Positions 24,137 to 30,499 of a stretch of 30,499 nt of DNA are shown piece by piece. The stretch lies in NCBI GenBank assembly GCA_934432885.1, contig CAKRYY010000034.1:1-30499 (forward strand), written 5' to 3'. The DNA comes from an uncultured Lachnospiraceae bacterium (lineage in GTDB: Bacteria > Bacillota > Clostridia > Lachnospirales > Lachnospiraceae). Numbering within the stretch: the stretch's first letter is position 1; every line of letters starts with the position of its first letter. Below the pieces are notes generated by a model. The model was not told the origin of the DNA. It saw nothing but the letters and a program-made list of their open reading frames with translations, and did not search any database. The translations under genes and the position numbers were made by a program.

Positions 24137-25024
24137 ATGGGAACAATGGGTAGAAAAAACAGCGAAAAGCTGAAAAATTTATGTGTTTTCGCATTGCCGG
24201 GATGCCTCATCTTCTGTGCAGTAGTTATCATACCATTTTTATACGGATTTTATCTGACATTAACAGATTGGGATGGCGTCAGCAAAGTAAAGCAGCTTGT
24301 TGGGCTGGAAAATTATGCCGCTGTACTGCACGATAAGACATTCTGGAATTCAATGTATCTTACACTCAAATATGTACTGATTACAGTCCTTTCTGTCAAT
24401 ACCGTAGCTTTTTTGCTTGCTTATGGACTGACAGGCGGGATGCGGGGACAGAACTTTTTCAGAGCAGGATTTTTTACGCCTAATCTGATTGGTGGTGTTA
24501 TTCTTGGCTTTATCTGGCAGTTTGTATTTTCCAGAGGACTTGTTGATTTGGGTAAGAGTACGGGCTGGGGGATTTTTTCCTCCTCCTGGCTCGCAGACCC
24601 GGATAAGGCGTTTTGGGCGCTCGTTATTGTGACGCTCTGGCAGCTTTCTGGTTATATGATGCTGATTTATATTGCCGGATTTACCGGACTTTCTACAGAT
24701 GTGCTGGAAGCGGCAAGTATTGATGGAGCGACTGGCTTTTCCAAATTGAAGAACATCGTTTTGCCGCTCATGGCGCCTTCTTTTGTAATCTGTACATTTT
24801 TTACGCTTTCCAGAGCGTTTATGGTTTACGATGTAAATCTTACATTAACAGGCGGAGAGCCTTACGGAACAACGAAGCTGGTCGCAATGTATGTTTATGA
24901 TAAGGCGTTTACCTCCAGAGCTTATGGCATAGGTCAGGCGCAGGCGCTCGTTTTATTTTTGATTGTTGCCTGCATCAGTGGACTTCAGATTTATATAGGT
25001 AAGAAAAAGGAGGTGGAGGCGTAA
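24137..25024 (+). CDS. Sugar ABC transporter permease (MalF/MsmF-like)
   Basis: Inner-membrane subunit of a carbohydrate importer, 295 residues, with about six membrane helices. The first is LCVFALPGCLIFCAVVIIPFLYGFYL. The cytoplasmic EAA loop that docks the ATPase is seen as LEAASIDGATGFSKLKNIVLP near residues 195-215. FYLTLTDWDG and GLENYAAVLHD early in the protein are typical of the MalF/UgpA group. It starts 33 bp after the binding protein gene, and its stop shares one base with the next start (TAATG). An in-frame ATG at 24146 is a possible alternative start. Confidence 0.93.
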   Translation: MGTMGRKNSEKLKNLCVFALPGCLIFCAVVIIPFLYGFYLTLTDWDGVSKVKQLVGLENYAAVLHDKTFWNSMYLTLKYVLITVLSVNTVAFLLAYGLTGGMRGQNFFRAGFFTPNLIGGVILGFIWQFVFSRGLVDLGKSTGWGIFSSSWLADPDKAFWALVIVTLWQLSGYMMLIYIAGFTGLSTDVLEAASIDGATGFSKLKNIVLPLMAPSFVICTFFTLSRAFMVYDVNLTLTGGEPYGTTKLVAMYVYDKAFTSRAYGIGQAQALVLFLIVACISGLQIYIGKKKEVEA

Positions 25025-25887
25025 TGCAGGAATCTAAAATGACCCAATCAGTCAAAAGAAAATGGCTGCAGCTTTCAGGCTTTACAATCGTTTCCATTAC
25101 CTTCTTCCTTTACATGATTCCTTTTTTTATGGTCTTCATAAATTCCTTTAAGCAAAAAAGGGATATTATTACCGGCCCCTTATCTGTTTTTGCGCAGAAA
25201 GGATATACGCTTGAGAATTATATACAAGCCTTTCAGAAAATGGACTTTTTAAATGCCTTTCGGAATTCTGTGCTCATTACAGGATGCTCTACCTTGCTGG
25301 TAATTGTATTGTCTGCTATGGTTGCCTACTACTTCACAAGGGCAAAAAATTTGTTTTCCAAAGTGCTTTTTTGTATGATGGCAGCGTCCATGATCATTCC
25401 CTTTCAGGCAATTATGATTCCTTTGGTTTCTATCTATGGGGCGAGACTGCAGCTTTTAAATCACAGACTGACACTGATTTTTATGCACACCGGTTTTGCA
25501 ATGAGTATGTCAGTTTTTATTTATCAGGGCTTTATCAAGAGTGGAATCCCTTTATCCTTAGAAGAAGCTGCTTATCTGGATGGATGCAGCCGGATACAGA
25601 CCTTTTTTAAGATTGTATTTCCTTTATTGAAGCCGACGACAGCGACCCTTGTTATTCTGAATGTACTTGCTTTCTGGAATGACTATCTGCTGCCATCGCT
25701 TGTGCTTGGGAAAAAGGAGCTGTACACGCTGCCACTTTCAACTTATGTATTCTATGGAACCTATTCCGCAGATTATGGCGTAATTATGGCGGCGCTGGTT
25801 ATGATTATCGCACCGATTTTGGTTCTTTATCTGTTTCTCCAAAAACAGATTATCAATGGTGTGGTTGCCGGCGCAGTAAAATCTTAA
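25024..25887 (+). CDS. Sugar ABC transporter permease (MalG/MsmG-like)
   Basis: Second membrane subunit, 287 residues, about six helices. The N-terminal helix SGFTIVSITFFLYMIPFFMVF is followed by the family's INSFKQKRDI and GYTLENYIQAF. The EAA loop reads LEEAAYLDGCSRIQTFFKIV then FPLLKP near residues 180-205. NVLAFWNDYLLPSLVL follows, as in MalG relatives. The start codon overlaps the previous stop by one base, with AAAGGAGGTGG at 25008-25018 as ribosome site. No ATP-binding subunit gene is present in the cassette, so a shared MsmX/MsmK-type ATPase encoded elsewhere is expected. Confidence 0.93.
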   Translation: MQESKMTQSVKRKWLQLSGFTIVSITFFLYMIPFFMVFINSFKQKRDIITGPLSVFAQKGYTLENYIQAFQKMDFLNAFRNSVLITGCSTLLVIVLSAMVAYYFTRAKNLFSKVLFCMMAASMIIPFQAIMIPLVSIYGARLQLLNHRLTLIFMHTGFAMSMSVFIYQGFIKSGIPLSLEEAAYLDGCSRIQTFFKIVFPLLKPTTATLVILNVLAFWNDYLLPSLVLGKKELYTLPLSTYVFYGTYSADYGVIMAALVMIIAPILVLYLFLQKQIINGVVAGAVKS

Positions 25888-25908
25888 TGGACAGGAGTGT
25901 AATACGGA

Positions 25909-27354
25909 ATGAAAAAACTGGAAAATAAATGTGTGCTGATTACCTATGCAGATTCTCTTGGAAATAATCTGAAAGAACTGGAAGAGGCAGTAGAACAGCA
26001 TTTTTCAAAAGCCGTTGGCGGAATACACATTTTACCATTTTTCCCCTCCTCTGGTGACAGGGGATTTGCACCAATCGTATATGACAAGGTAGATGAGGCG
26101 TTTGGAAATTGGGAGAATATTGCACATCTTTCTGAAAAATACTATCTGATGTTTGATTATATGATTAACCATATTTCTGCAAGAAGTCCCTACTATCAGG
26201 ATTTTTTGAAAAATAAGGAGGCTTCTCCATATTGGGAGCTGTTTATCAAGTTTTCAGAGTTTTGGAAAGGCGGGAAACCGACAAAGCAGGAAGAAGCGCT
26301 TATTTATAAGAGAAAACCTAAAACGCCCTGTACAGAAGCACATTTTGCAGATGGCTCTGTTGAAAAGGTCTGGTGTACCTTTGATGAAGAGCAGATTGAC
26401 ATTAACTGTCAGGCGCCTGTTGCAAAAAAATTCATTCAGGAGCAGTTACGTTTCCTATGTGGACATGGAGCGGCTCTGATTCGATTGGACGCTTTTGCTT
26501 ACGCAATCAAAAAGGCAGGAAGCAGCTGCTTTTTTGTAGAGCCTGAAATCTGGAAGCTTTTAGGTGACTGTAAAGAGGTAACGGCATCCTATGATGCGCT
26601 CCTTTTACCAGAAATTCATGAACACTATACGATTCAACAGAAAATTGCAGACAAAGGCTATTATGTCTATGATTTTGCACTGCCAATGCTTTTGATAAAC
26701 AGCATTTACTTTGGAAAAACAGCCTATCTGAAGCACTGGCTTGAAATTTGTCCAAGAAAGCAGTTTACAACGCTGGATACGCATGACGGAATCGGAATTG
26801 TAGATGTAAAGGATCTGCTTCCGGATGAGGAAATTGAACGGACAAAGGAAGGCATCTTCCAATATGGCGCAAATGTCAAAAAGGTATATAATACGGCAGC
26901 TTATCATAATCTTGATATTTATCAGGTAAACTGTACCTATTATTCGGCTTTGGGCGATAACGACGATGCGTATCTGCTTGCAAGGGCAGTACAGTTTTTT
27001 GCTCCGGGAATTCCGCAGGTCTATTATGTAGGACTTCTGGCGGGAAAAAATGACCTGGAGCTTTTGGAAAAAACGAAGGTAGGAAGAAATATCAACCGTC
27101 ATTATTATACGAAGGATGAAATTGCAGCTGAGTGTGAACGTCCGGTTGTGAAAAAGCTGTTGAGACTGATGGAATTTAGAAATACGCATCCGGCGTTTCA
27201 GGGTAATTTTAAATTGGAAAGCTGCGATGAGCACAGTCTGCATATTGTCAGAGAAAACGGTGCGGAAAGCGCATGCCTGCTGGCTGATTTTTTAAATAAA
27301 AGCTTTGAAATACAATATACTGAGGACGGTAATGTTCACAAGCTGTCACTATAA
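25909..27354 (+). CDS. gtfA: Sucrose phosphorylase (GH13 subfamily 18)
   Basis: Cytosolic enzyme that converts sucrose and phosphate to alpha-glucose 1-phosphate and fructose by a double-displacement reaction, saving one ATP. The 481 residues follow the family closely: LITYADSLG, GGIHILPFFPSSGDRGFAPI, the nucleophile Asp194 in ALIRLDAFAYA, the acid/base Glu235 in LLLPEIHEHY, and Asp293 in TLDTHDGIG. The acceptor loop reads NLDIYQVNCTYYSALG; its Asp is the residue expected in sucrose phosphorylases rather than in sucrose-6'-phosphate phosphorylases. Import by an ABC system, without phosphorylation, agrees. QFFAPGIPQVYYVGLLAGKND and GRNINRHYY close the core. Glucosylglycerol or another glucoside cannot be excluded. 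Confidence 0.88.
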   Translation: MKKLENKCVLITYADSLGNNLKELEEAVEQHFSKAVGGIHILPFFPSSGDRGFAPIVYDKVDEAFGNWENIAHLSEKYYLMFDYMINHISARSPYYQDFLKNKEASPYWELFIKFSEFWKGGKPTKQEEALIYKRKPKTPCTEAHFADGSVEKVWCTFDEEQIDINCQAPVAKKFIQEQLRFLCGHGAALIRLDAFAYAIKKAGSSCFFVEPEIWKLLGDCKEVTASYDALLLPEIHEHYTIQQKIADKGYYVYDFALPMLLINSIYFGKTAYLKHWLEICPRKQFTTLDTHDGIGIVDVKDLLPDEEIERTKEGIFQYGANVKKVYNTAAYHNLDIYQVNCTYYSALGDNDDAYLLARAVQFFAPGIPQVYYVGLLAGKNDLELLEKTKVGRNINRHYYTKDEIAAECERPVVKKLLRLMEFRNTHPAFQGNFKLESCDEHSLHIVRENGAESACLLADFLNKSFEIQYTEDGNVHKLSL

Positions 27355-27366
27355 GCAGTATCCAAC

Positions 27367-27462
27367 TTGCCCGTTTTACGGTAAATTTTACCGATAAAAC
27401 CCCAATACAGGGAGGCGCAAGCCTCCCTTAACTCTAAAAATGAGATTGGTTTTAACGGGCAA
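27367..27462 (+). repeat. Nested inverted repeats between the phosphorylase and lacI genes
   Basis: TTGCCCGTT (27367-27375) is perfectly complementary to AACGGGCAA (27454-27462). Inside lie two hairpins. The first is CGGTAAA (27379-27385) with TTTACCG (27387-27393), flanked by GTTTTA and TAAAAC across a one-base bulge. The second is GGGAGGC (27410-27416) with GCCTCCC (27421-27427), closed by a GCAA tetraloop. The second may act as a weak terminator for the cassette, although no T run follows. Confidence 0.75.
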
Positions 27463-27474
27463 ACATGGTATTCT
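27446..27474 (+). promoter_or_regulatory. lacI-family gene promoter with embedded operator-like site
   Basis: TTGGTT (27446-27451), 17-bp spacer, TATTCT (27469-27474) with an extended -10 TGG at 27466-27468. The spacer region TTTTAACGGGCAAACA (27450-27465) matches the proximal cassette operator at 11 of 16 positions, which suggests autoregulation. Transcription would begin near 27481, leaving only about 15 nt with AAGGAG at 27483-27488. Confidence 0.6.
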
Positions 27475-27495
27475 AATACAATAAGGAGAAACAGT

Positions 27496-28473
27496 ATGGC
27501 AACTTTAAAGGATGTGGCAAAGGAATCTGGTCTGACAATGGGCACAGTTTCTCGAGTTCTAAATAACAGGGGATATATCAGTGAAGCAACACGCGAAAAG
27601 GTATATGCGGCAATGAAAAAGCTGAATTATCATCCAAATGAGGTTGCCCGTTCCCTGTCAAAGCAGTCTACCAATACAATTGGCGTAATTGTACCGCATA
27701 TACGGCATCCTTATTTTGCTGAGCTTATCAGCAATCTGGAAAACGAAGCTGCCAAGCGAGGGTATAAGATCATTCTCTGTAATTCCAAAGAGAAAAGCGA
27801 GAAGGAACGGGAATATCTGGAAATGTGTACCAGCAACAGAGTCGCAGGAATCATTCTTTGCAGCGGAACGGTAGCAGTAGAGGAATTTGACGGCAGCAAT
27901 ATCCCTCTGATTACGATAGAGCGTTATCTGGAAAATGGAACTGCAACAGTAGAGTGTGATAACAGACAGGGCGGACAGCTTGCTGCCAAAAAGCTGATTT
28001 CCAGTGGCTGTAAAAAGCTTCTGAATTTTGGCGGTGTGTATGAAAATGCCATGCCCGCAGATATGAGAGCCACCGGATTTCGCGAGGTTTGCGAAGCAGC
28101 CGGCATCTGGGCAAAAGAAGTACAGACCAGCGCCTGTCAATATAATAATTTGGAATACCATGATTTTATCGAGACAACACTTTTGGAAAATGAAGGTGTA
28201 GATGGTATTTTTGCCAGCAGTGATGTGATTGCGGCTCAGATTTTACAGGTCTGCCGAAAAAAGGGTATCAGAGTTCCAGAGGATATGAAGCTGATTGGCT
28301 TTGATGATGTAAATATTGCTTCTTTGACGACACCACAGATTACTACGATTCACCAGCCGATTCGTGAAATGGCAGAGATGGCTGTAACCCTCCTGATTCA
28401 GGCAAAGGAGGGAAAACTGGTACCAAAACGCTCCACTTTACCGGTTATGCTGGTTGAGAGAGAAAGCGTATAA
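27496..28473 (+). CDS. LacI-family transcriptional regulator of the sucrose cassette
   Basis: DNA-binding repressor with a periplasmic-binding-protein-like sensor domain, 325 residues. The helix-turn-helix and hinge helix are at the N-terminus: TLKDVAKESGLTMGTVSRVL, GYISEATREKVYAAMKKLNY and PNEVARSLSKQ. The sensor domain begins NTIGVIVPHIRHPYFAELI, contains VECDNRQGGQLAAKKL, and ends with IGFDDVNIASLTTPQ and TIHQPIREMAEMAV. It follows the phosphorylase gene in the same direction with its own promoter. Two matching 16-bp operators precede the transporter operon, so control of this cassette by sucrose or a breakdown product is the natural reading (inference). Confidence 0.93.
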   Translation: MATLKDVAKESGLTMGTVSRVLNNRGYISEATREKVYAAMKKLNYHPNEVARSLSKQSTNTIGVIVPHIRHPYFAELISNLENEAAKRGYKIILCNSKEKSEKEREYLEMCTSNRVAGIILCSGTVAVEEFDGSNIPLITIERYLENGTATVECDNRQGGQLAAKKLISSGCKKLLNFGGVYENAMPADMRATGFREVCEAAGIWAKEVQTSACQYNNLEYHDFIETTLLENEGVDGIFASSDVIAAQILQVCRKKGIRVPEDMKLIGFDDVNIASLTTPQITTIHQPIREMAEMAVTLLIQAKEGKLVPKRSTLPVMLVERESV

Positions 28474-28501
28474 TATTAGAAAATATTTCTTGGCAAAATA
28501 C

Positions 28502-28530
28502 TTGACAAATGGAAAAGCAGATGCTATATT
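28502..28530 (+). promoter_or_regulatory. Strong sigma-A promoter of rplU-prp-rpmA
   Basis: TTGACA (28502-28507), 17-bp spacer, TATATT (28525-28530) with an extended -10 TGC at 28522-28524. Transcription should start near 28537. It restarts transcription after the accessory block. Confidence 0.85.
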
Positions 28531-28536
28531 TTATGA

Positions 28537-28631
28537 GTATGCCGCATGGTGAGGTATAAGTGTGCTCTCATGAATAAATTTTTTGTGAGACATCACCAAA
28601 ACCAGCGAGTAATGATAATAGGAGGTGCCCT
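28537..28631 (+). ncRNA. Structured rplU leader (possible L21 autoregulatory leader)
   Basis: The predicted leader of about 95 nt folds into an outer stem TGGTGA (28547-28552) with TCACCA (28593-28598). An inner stem pairs TCTCAT (28566-28571) with GTGAGA (28585-28590). AGGAGGTG at 28620-28627 is left single-stranded before the ATG. Firmicute rplU leaders (the L21 leader family) are proposed to mediate feedback by L21. I could not test a covariance match, so the family assignment is tentative. Confidence 0.45.
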
Positions 28632-28937
28632 ATGTACGCAATTATTGCAACTGGTGGAAAACAGTACAAGGTTTCTGAAGGCGATATTATCAAAGTTGAA
28701 AAGCTTGATGCTGAAGCTGGAAACACTGTTACATTTGACCAGGTTCTTGCTGTAAGCGACAACGGACTTAAGGTTGGTTCCGATGTTGCCTCTGCTTCTG
28801 TAACAGCTACTGTTATGAATCAGGGAAGAGCCAGAAAAGTGATCGTATACAAATACAAGAGAAAAACTGGCTATCACAAAAAGAACGGTCACAGACAAGC
28901 ATACACTCAAGTTAAAATTGAGAAGATCAATGCTTAA
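28632..28937 (+). CDS. rplU: 50S ribosomal protein L21
   Basis: Large-subunit protein that binds 23S rRNA near L20. The 101-residue length is normal. The N-terminus [20 protein letters not shown] and the C-terminal [20 protein letters not shown] are family signatures, followed by [16 protein letters not shown] sits just upstream of the ATG at 28632. It is the first gene of rplU-prp-rpmA, an order conserved across Firmicutes. Confidence 0.98.
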   Translation: MYAIIATGGKQYKVSEGDIIKVEKLDAEAGNTVTFDQVLAVSDNGLKVGSDVASASVTATVMNQGRARKVIVYKYKRKTGYHKKNGHRQAYTQVKIEKINA

Positions 28938-28958
28938 TAAGAGCGGGCGGACAATCAG

Positions 28959-29288
28959 ATGATTACCGTAACCGTATTCAAATCCCATAATGGAATTTAT
29001 AAAGGCTTTTTGTGCAGTGGTCATGCAGGCTATGCACAGTCCGGCAATGATATTGTATGCGCAGCGGTTTCCATGCTCGTAATCAATACGGTAAATTCGA
29101 TTGAACAGTTTACTAATCAGGCATTTACCTGTGAGCAGGAGGAAGAGAGCGGCAGGCTTCGTTTTGAACTGGAGCAGGCGCCGACAAAGGAGACGAGCCT
29201 TTTACTGGATTCCATGATACTTGGGTTACAGGAAGTGGAAAAGCAATACCACAGAAAGTATCTGAAATTACAATTCAAGGAGGTGTAG
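28959..29288 (+). CDS. prp: Ribosomal-processing cysteine protease Prp
   Basis: Cysteine protease that removes the N-terminal extension of ribosomal protein L27 in Firmicutes and relatives. At 109 residues the length is right. The catalytic pair is visible in SGHAGYAQSGNDIVCAAVSM as His22 and Cys34, the same numbering as the S. aureus enzyme. The gene lies between rplU and rpmA, its substrate's gene, and the adjacent L27 carries the matching cleavage motif. The 21-bp and 3-bp gaps to its neighbours indicate one transcript. It is also known as YsxB or DUF464. Confidence 0.96.
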   Translation: MITVTVFKSHNGIYKGFLCSGHAGYAQSGNDIVCAAVSMLVINTVNSIEQFTNQAFTCEQEEESGRLRFELEQAPTKETSLLLDSMILGLQEVEKQYHRKYLKLQFKEV

Positions 29289-29291
29289 ATC

Positions 29292-29576
29292 ATGTTAAAT
29301 ATGAACCTTCAATTTTTTGCACATAAAAAGGGTGTTGGTTCTACCAAGAACGGCAGAGATTCCGAGTCCAAGAGACTGGGTGCAAAAAGAGCTGACGGAC
29401 AATTCGTAAAGGCAGGAAATATTCTGTTCAGACAGCGCGGTACTAAGATTCATCCCGGCATCAATGTCGGAAAAGGCAGCGACGATACATTATTCGCACT
29501 GGTAGACGGTGTTCTGAGATTTGAGAGAAAAGGAAGAGACAAAAAACAGGCTTCCGTTTATCCTGTAGAGCAGTAA
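29292..29576 (+). CDS. rpmA: 50S ribosomal protein L27 with Prp-cleavable N-terminal extension
   Basis: Large-subunit protein whose N-terminal tail reaches the peptidyl-transferase centre. The 94-residue precursor begins [20 protein letters not shown]. The Firmicute extension ends at FF, and cleavage by Prp before AHKKG exposes the mature tail; blocking this step is reported to be harmful in S. aureus. The rest ([44 protein letters not shown]) is standard L27. AAGGAGGTG at 29278-29286 precedes the ATG, within the end of prp. A strong terminator follows after about 15 bp. Confidence 0.97.
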   Translation: MLNMNLQFFAHKKGVGSTKNGRDSESKRLGAKRADGQFVKAGNILFRQRGTKIHPGINVGKGSDDTLFALVDGVLRFERKGRDKKQASVYPVEQ

Positions 29577-29590
29577 TACGAATGATTTCA

Positions 29591-29624
29591 GGCTTCAAAC
29601 ACTTATATGTTTGAAGCCTTTTTT
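29591..29624 (+). terminator. Rho-independent terminator after rpmA
   Basis: GGCTTCAAAC (29591-29600) pairs perfectly with GTTTGAAGCC (29609-29618), and one more A-T pair is possible inside. Six or more T residues follow. It separates the ribosomal-protein operon from obgE, though read-through is common at this junction. Confidence 0.93.
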
Positions 29625-29646
29625 CGATGATAGGAGAGACTTGCGT

Positions 29647-30499
29647 ATGTTTGCGGACAGAGCGAAAATTTATGTAAGAAGCGGAAAAGGCGGCGATGGA
29701 CATGTATCCTTCAGAAGAGAAAAATATGTTCCAAGCGGCGGTCCTGACGGCGGTGACGGCGGCAGAGGCGGTGATGTAATATTTGTAGTGGATGAAGGCT
29801 TAAATACCCTTACAGACTTTCGCCATATCCGAAAATACAAGGCGCAGGACGGTGAAACCGGCGGAAAACGGAACTGTCGGGGAAAAGATGGTGAAAGCAT
29901 CATCATAAAAGTACCTGCCGGAACTGTAATTAAGGAAGCGGAGAGCGGAAAAGTCATTGCCGATATGTCCGGAGAAAATACCCGTCAGATTTTGCTTCAG
30001 GGTGGAAAAGGCGGAAATGGCAATCAGCATTATGCAACCTCCACAATGCAGGCTCCTAAATATGCACAGCCGGGTCAGCCGGCAAAGGAGTTGGAACTCT
30101 TATTGGAGCTTAAGGTCATTGCAGACGTCGGACTTGTTGGTTTTCCAAATGTTGGTAAGTCCACTTTTCTTTCCAGCGTAACCAATGCACGCCCCAAGAT
30201 TGCAAATTATCATTTTACGACCTTGAATCCCAATCTGGGCGTTGTAGACTTACAGGATGCAAAGGGGTTTGTCATTGCAGATATTCCAGGTCTGATTGAA
30301 GGCGCATCCCAGGGCGTAGGATTAGGACATGAGTTCCTTCGGCATATTGAACGCACAAAGGTCATTATTCATATTGTAGATGCAGCATCAACGGAAGGCA
30401 GAGACCCGATTGCAGACATTCATGCAATCAATAAAGAGCTCGAGGAATATAATCCGGACCTTTTGAAACGTCCGCAGGTAATTGCAGCCAACAAAATCG
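29647..30499 (+). CDS. obgE: GTPase Obg/CgtA, 3' end missing
   Basis: Essential ribosome-associated GTPase involved in 50S assembly and stress control. The frame is open to the end of the window, which cuts the gene inside the G4 NKxD motif (ANKI). The glycine-rich Obg domain occupies about residues 1-158: [37 protein letters not shown] and [16 protein letters not shown]. The G domain begins with the P-loop [11 protein letters not shown] near residue 162 and continues with the switch II motif [19 protein letters not shown] at 29632-29637 precedes the ATG. Its place after rpmA is the usual Firmicute order. Confidence 0.96.
   Translation, partial: MFADRAKIYVRSGKGGDGHVSFRREKYVPSGGPDGGDGGRGGDVIFVVDEGLNTLTDFRHIRKYKAQDGETGGKRNCRGKDGESIIIKVPAGTVIKEAESGKVIADMSGENTRQILLQGGKGGNGNQHYATSTMQAPKYAQPGQPAKELELLLELKVIADVGLVGFPNVGKSTFLSSVTNARPKIANYHFTTLNPNLGVVDLQDAKGFVIADIPGLIEGASQGVGLGHEFLRHIERTKVIIHIVDAASTEGRDPIADIHAINKELEEYNPDLLKRPQVIAANKI

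Noticed and set aside
28472..28487. AATATT inverted repeat just after lacI as a terminator
   Set aside because: The stem is only six A-T pairs with a short loop and no T run, too weak for a terminator call.

Overview
The window is a chromosomal segment of a low-to-moderate GC Firmicute. It most resembles a gut Lachnospiraceae-type Clostridia member. The pointers are a topoisomerase IV ParC linked to rsmD-coaD, a ylbJ sporulation gene, short-form HisG with HisZ, a HisIE carrying an extra N-terminal barrel domain, the TIGR03960/TIGR03936 radical-SAM pair beside RNase E/G, and an L27 with a cleavable N-terminus beside its protease Prp. The species cannot be named from the sequence alone. Nearly all genes lie on the + strand.

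Region 1 (1-10005) is housekeeping. It holds the 3' part of parC, then rsmD, coaD, a coiled-coil protein and a secreted Amidase_3 cell-wall hydrolase. An inverted ylbJ follows. Next comes a tightly overlapping run: RsuA-type pseudouridine synthase, HAD phosphatase, short-chain dehydrogenase and a two-helix membrane protein, followed by an RluA-type pseudouridine synthase and the Holliday junction resolvase recU.

Region 2 (10027-14517) is a partial histidine operon, hisZ-hisG-hisD-hisIE, behind a near-consensus sigma-A promoter. The last gene fuses a degenerate HisF/HisA-like barrel, with its first catalytic Asp replaced by Tyr, to intact HisI and HisE domains. No T-box fits in the short leader.

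Region 3 (14543-20748) starts with a secreted GH25 muramidase carrying a long array of choline-binding-type repeats, closed by a strong terminator. A small one-helix protein, a TIGR03960 radical SAM protein, its TIGR03936 partner and RNase E/G follow. The RNase has both catalytic Asp residues but lacks the C-terminal Zn-link cysteines.

Region 4 (20693-28473) looks like an accessory block placed inside the common clostridial order rng-rplU-prp-rpmA-obg. It contains a Nudix hydrolase, a broken MerR/GyrI-type regulator, and a TrmO-like methyltransferase behind a promoter with textbook MerR architecture (19-bp spacer holding a 15-bp palindrome). It also contains a sucrose-use cassette: an ABC binding protein, two permeases, a GH13 sucrose phosphorylase and a LacI regulator. 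Two near-identical 16-bp LacI-type operators precede the cassette and a weaker copy lies in the lacI promoter. The cassette has no ATPase gene, so a shared MsmX-type ATPase elsewhere is implied.

Region 5 (28502-30499) is rplU-prp-rpmA with its own strong promoter and a structured leader, then a terminator and the 5' part of obgE, which runs off the window. No tRNA, rRNA, CRISPR array, transposase or prophage gene was seen.

The most worthwhile leads are the HisF-like pseudoenzyme fused to HisIE, the MerR-type promoter left beside its probably dead regulator, the operator set of the sucrose cassette, the nested inverted repeats before lacI, and the RNase E/G that ends at the edge of the accessory block.
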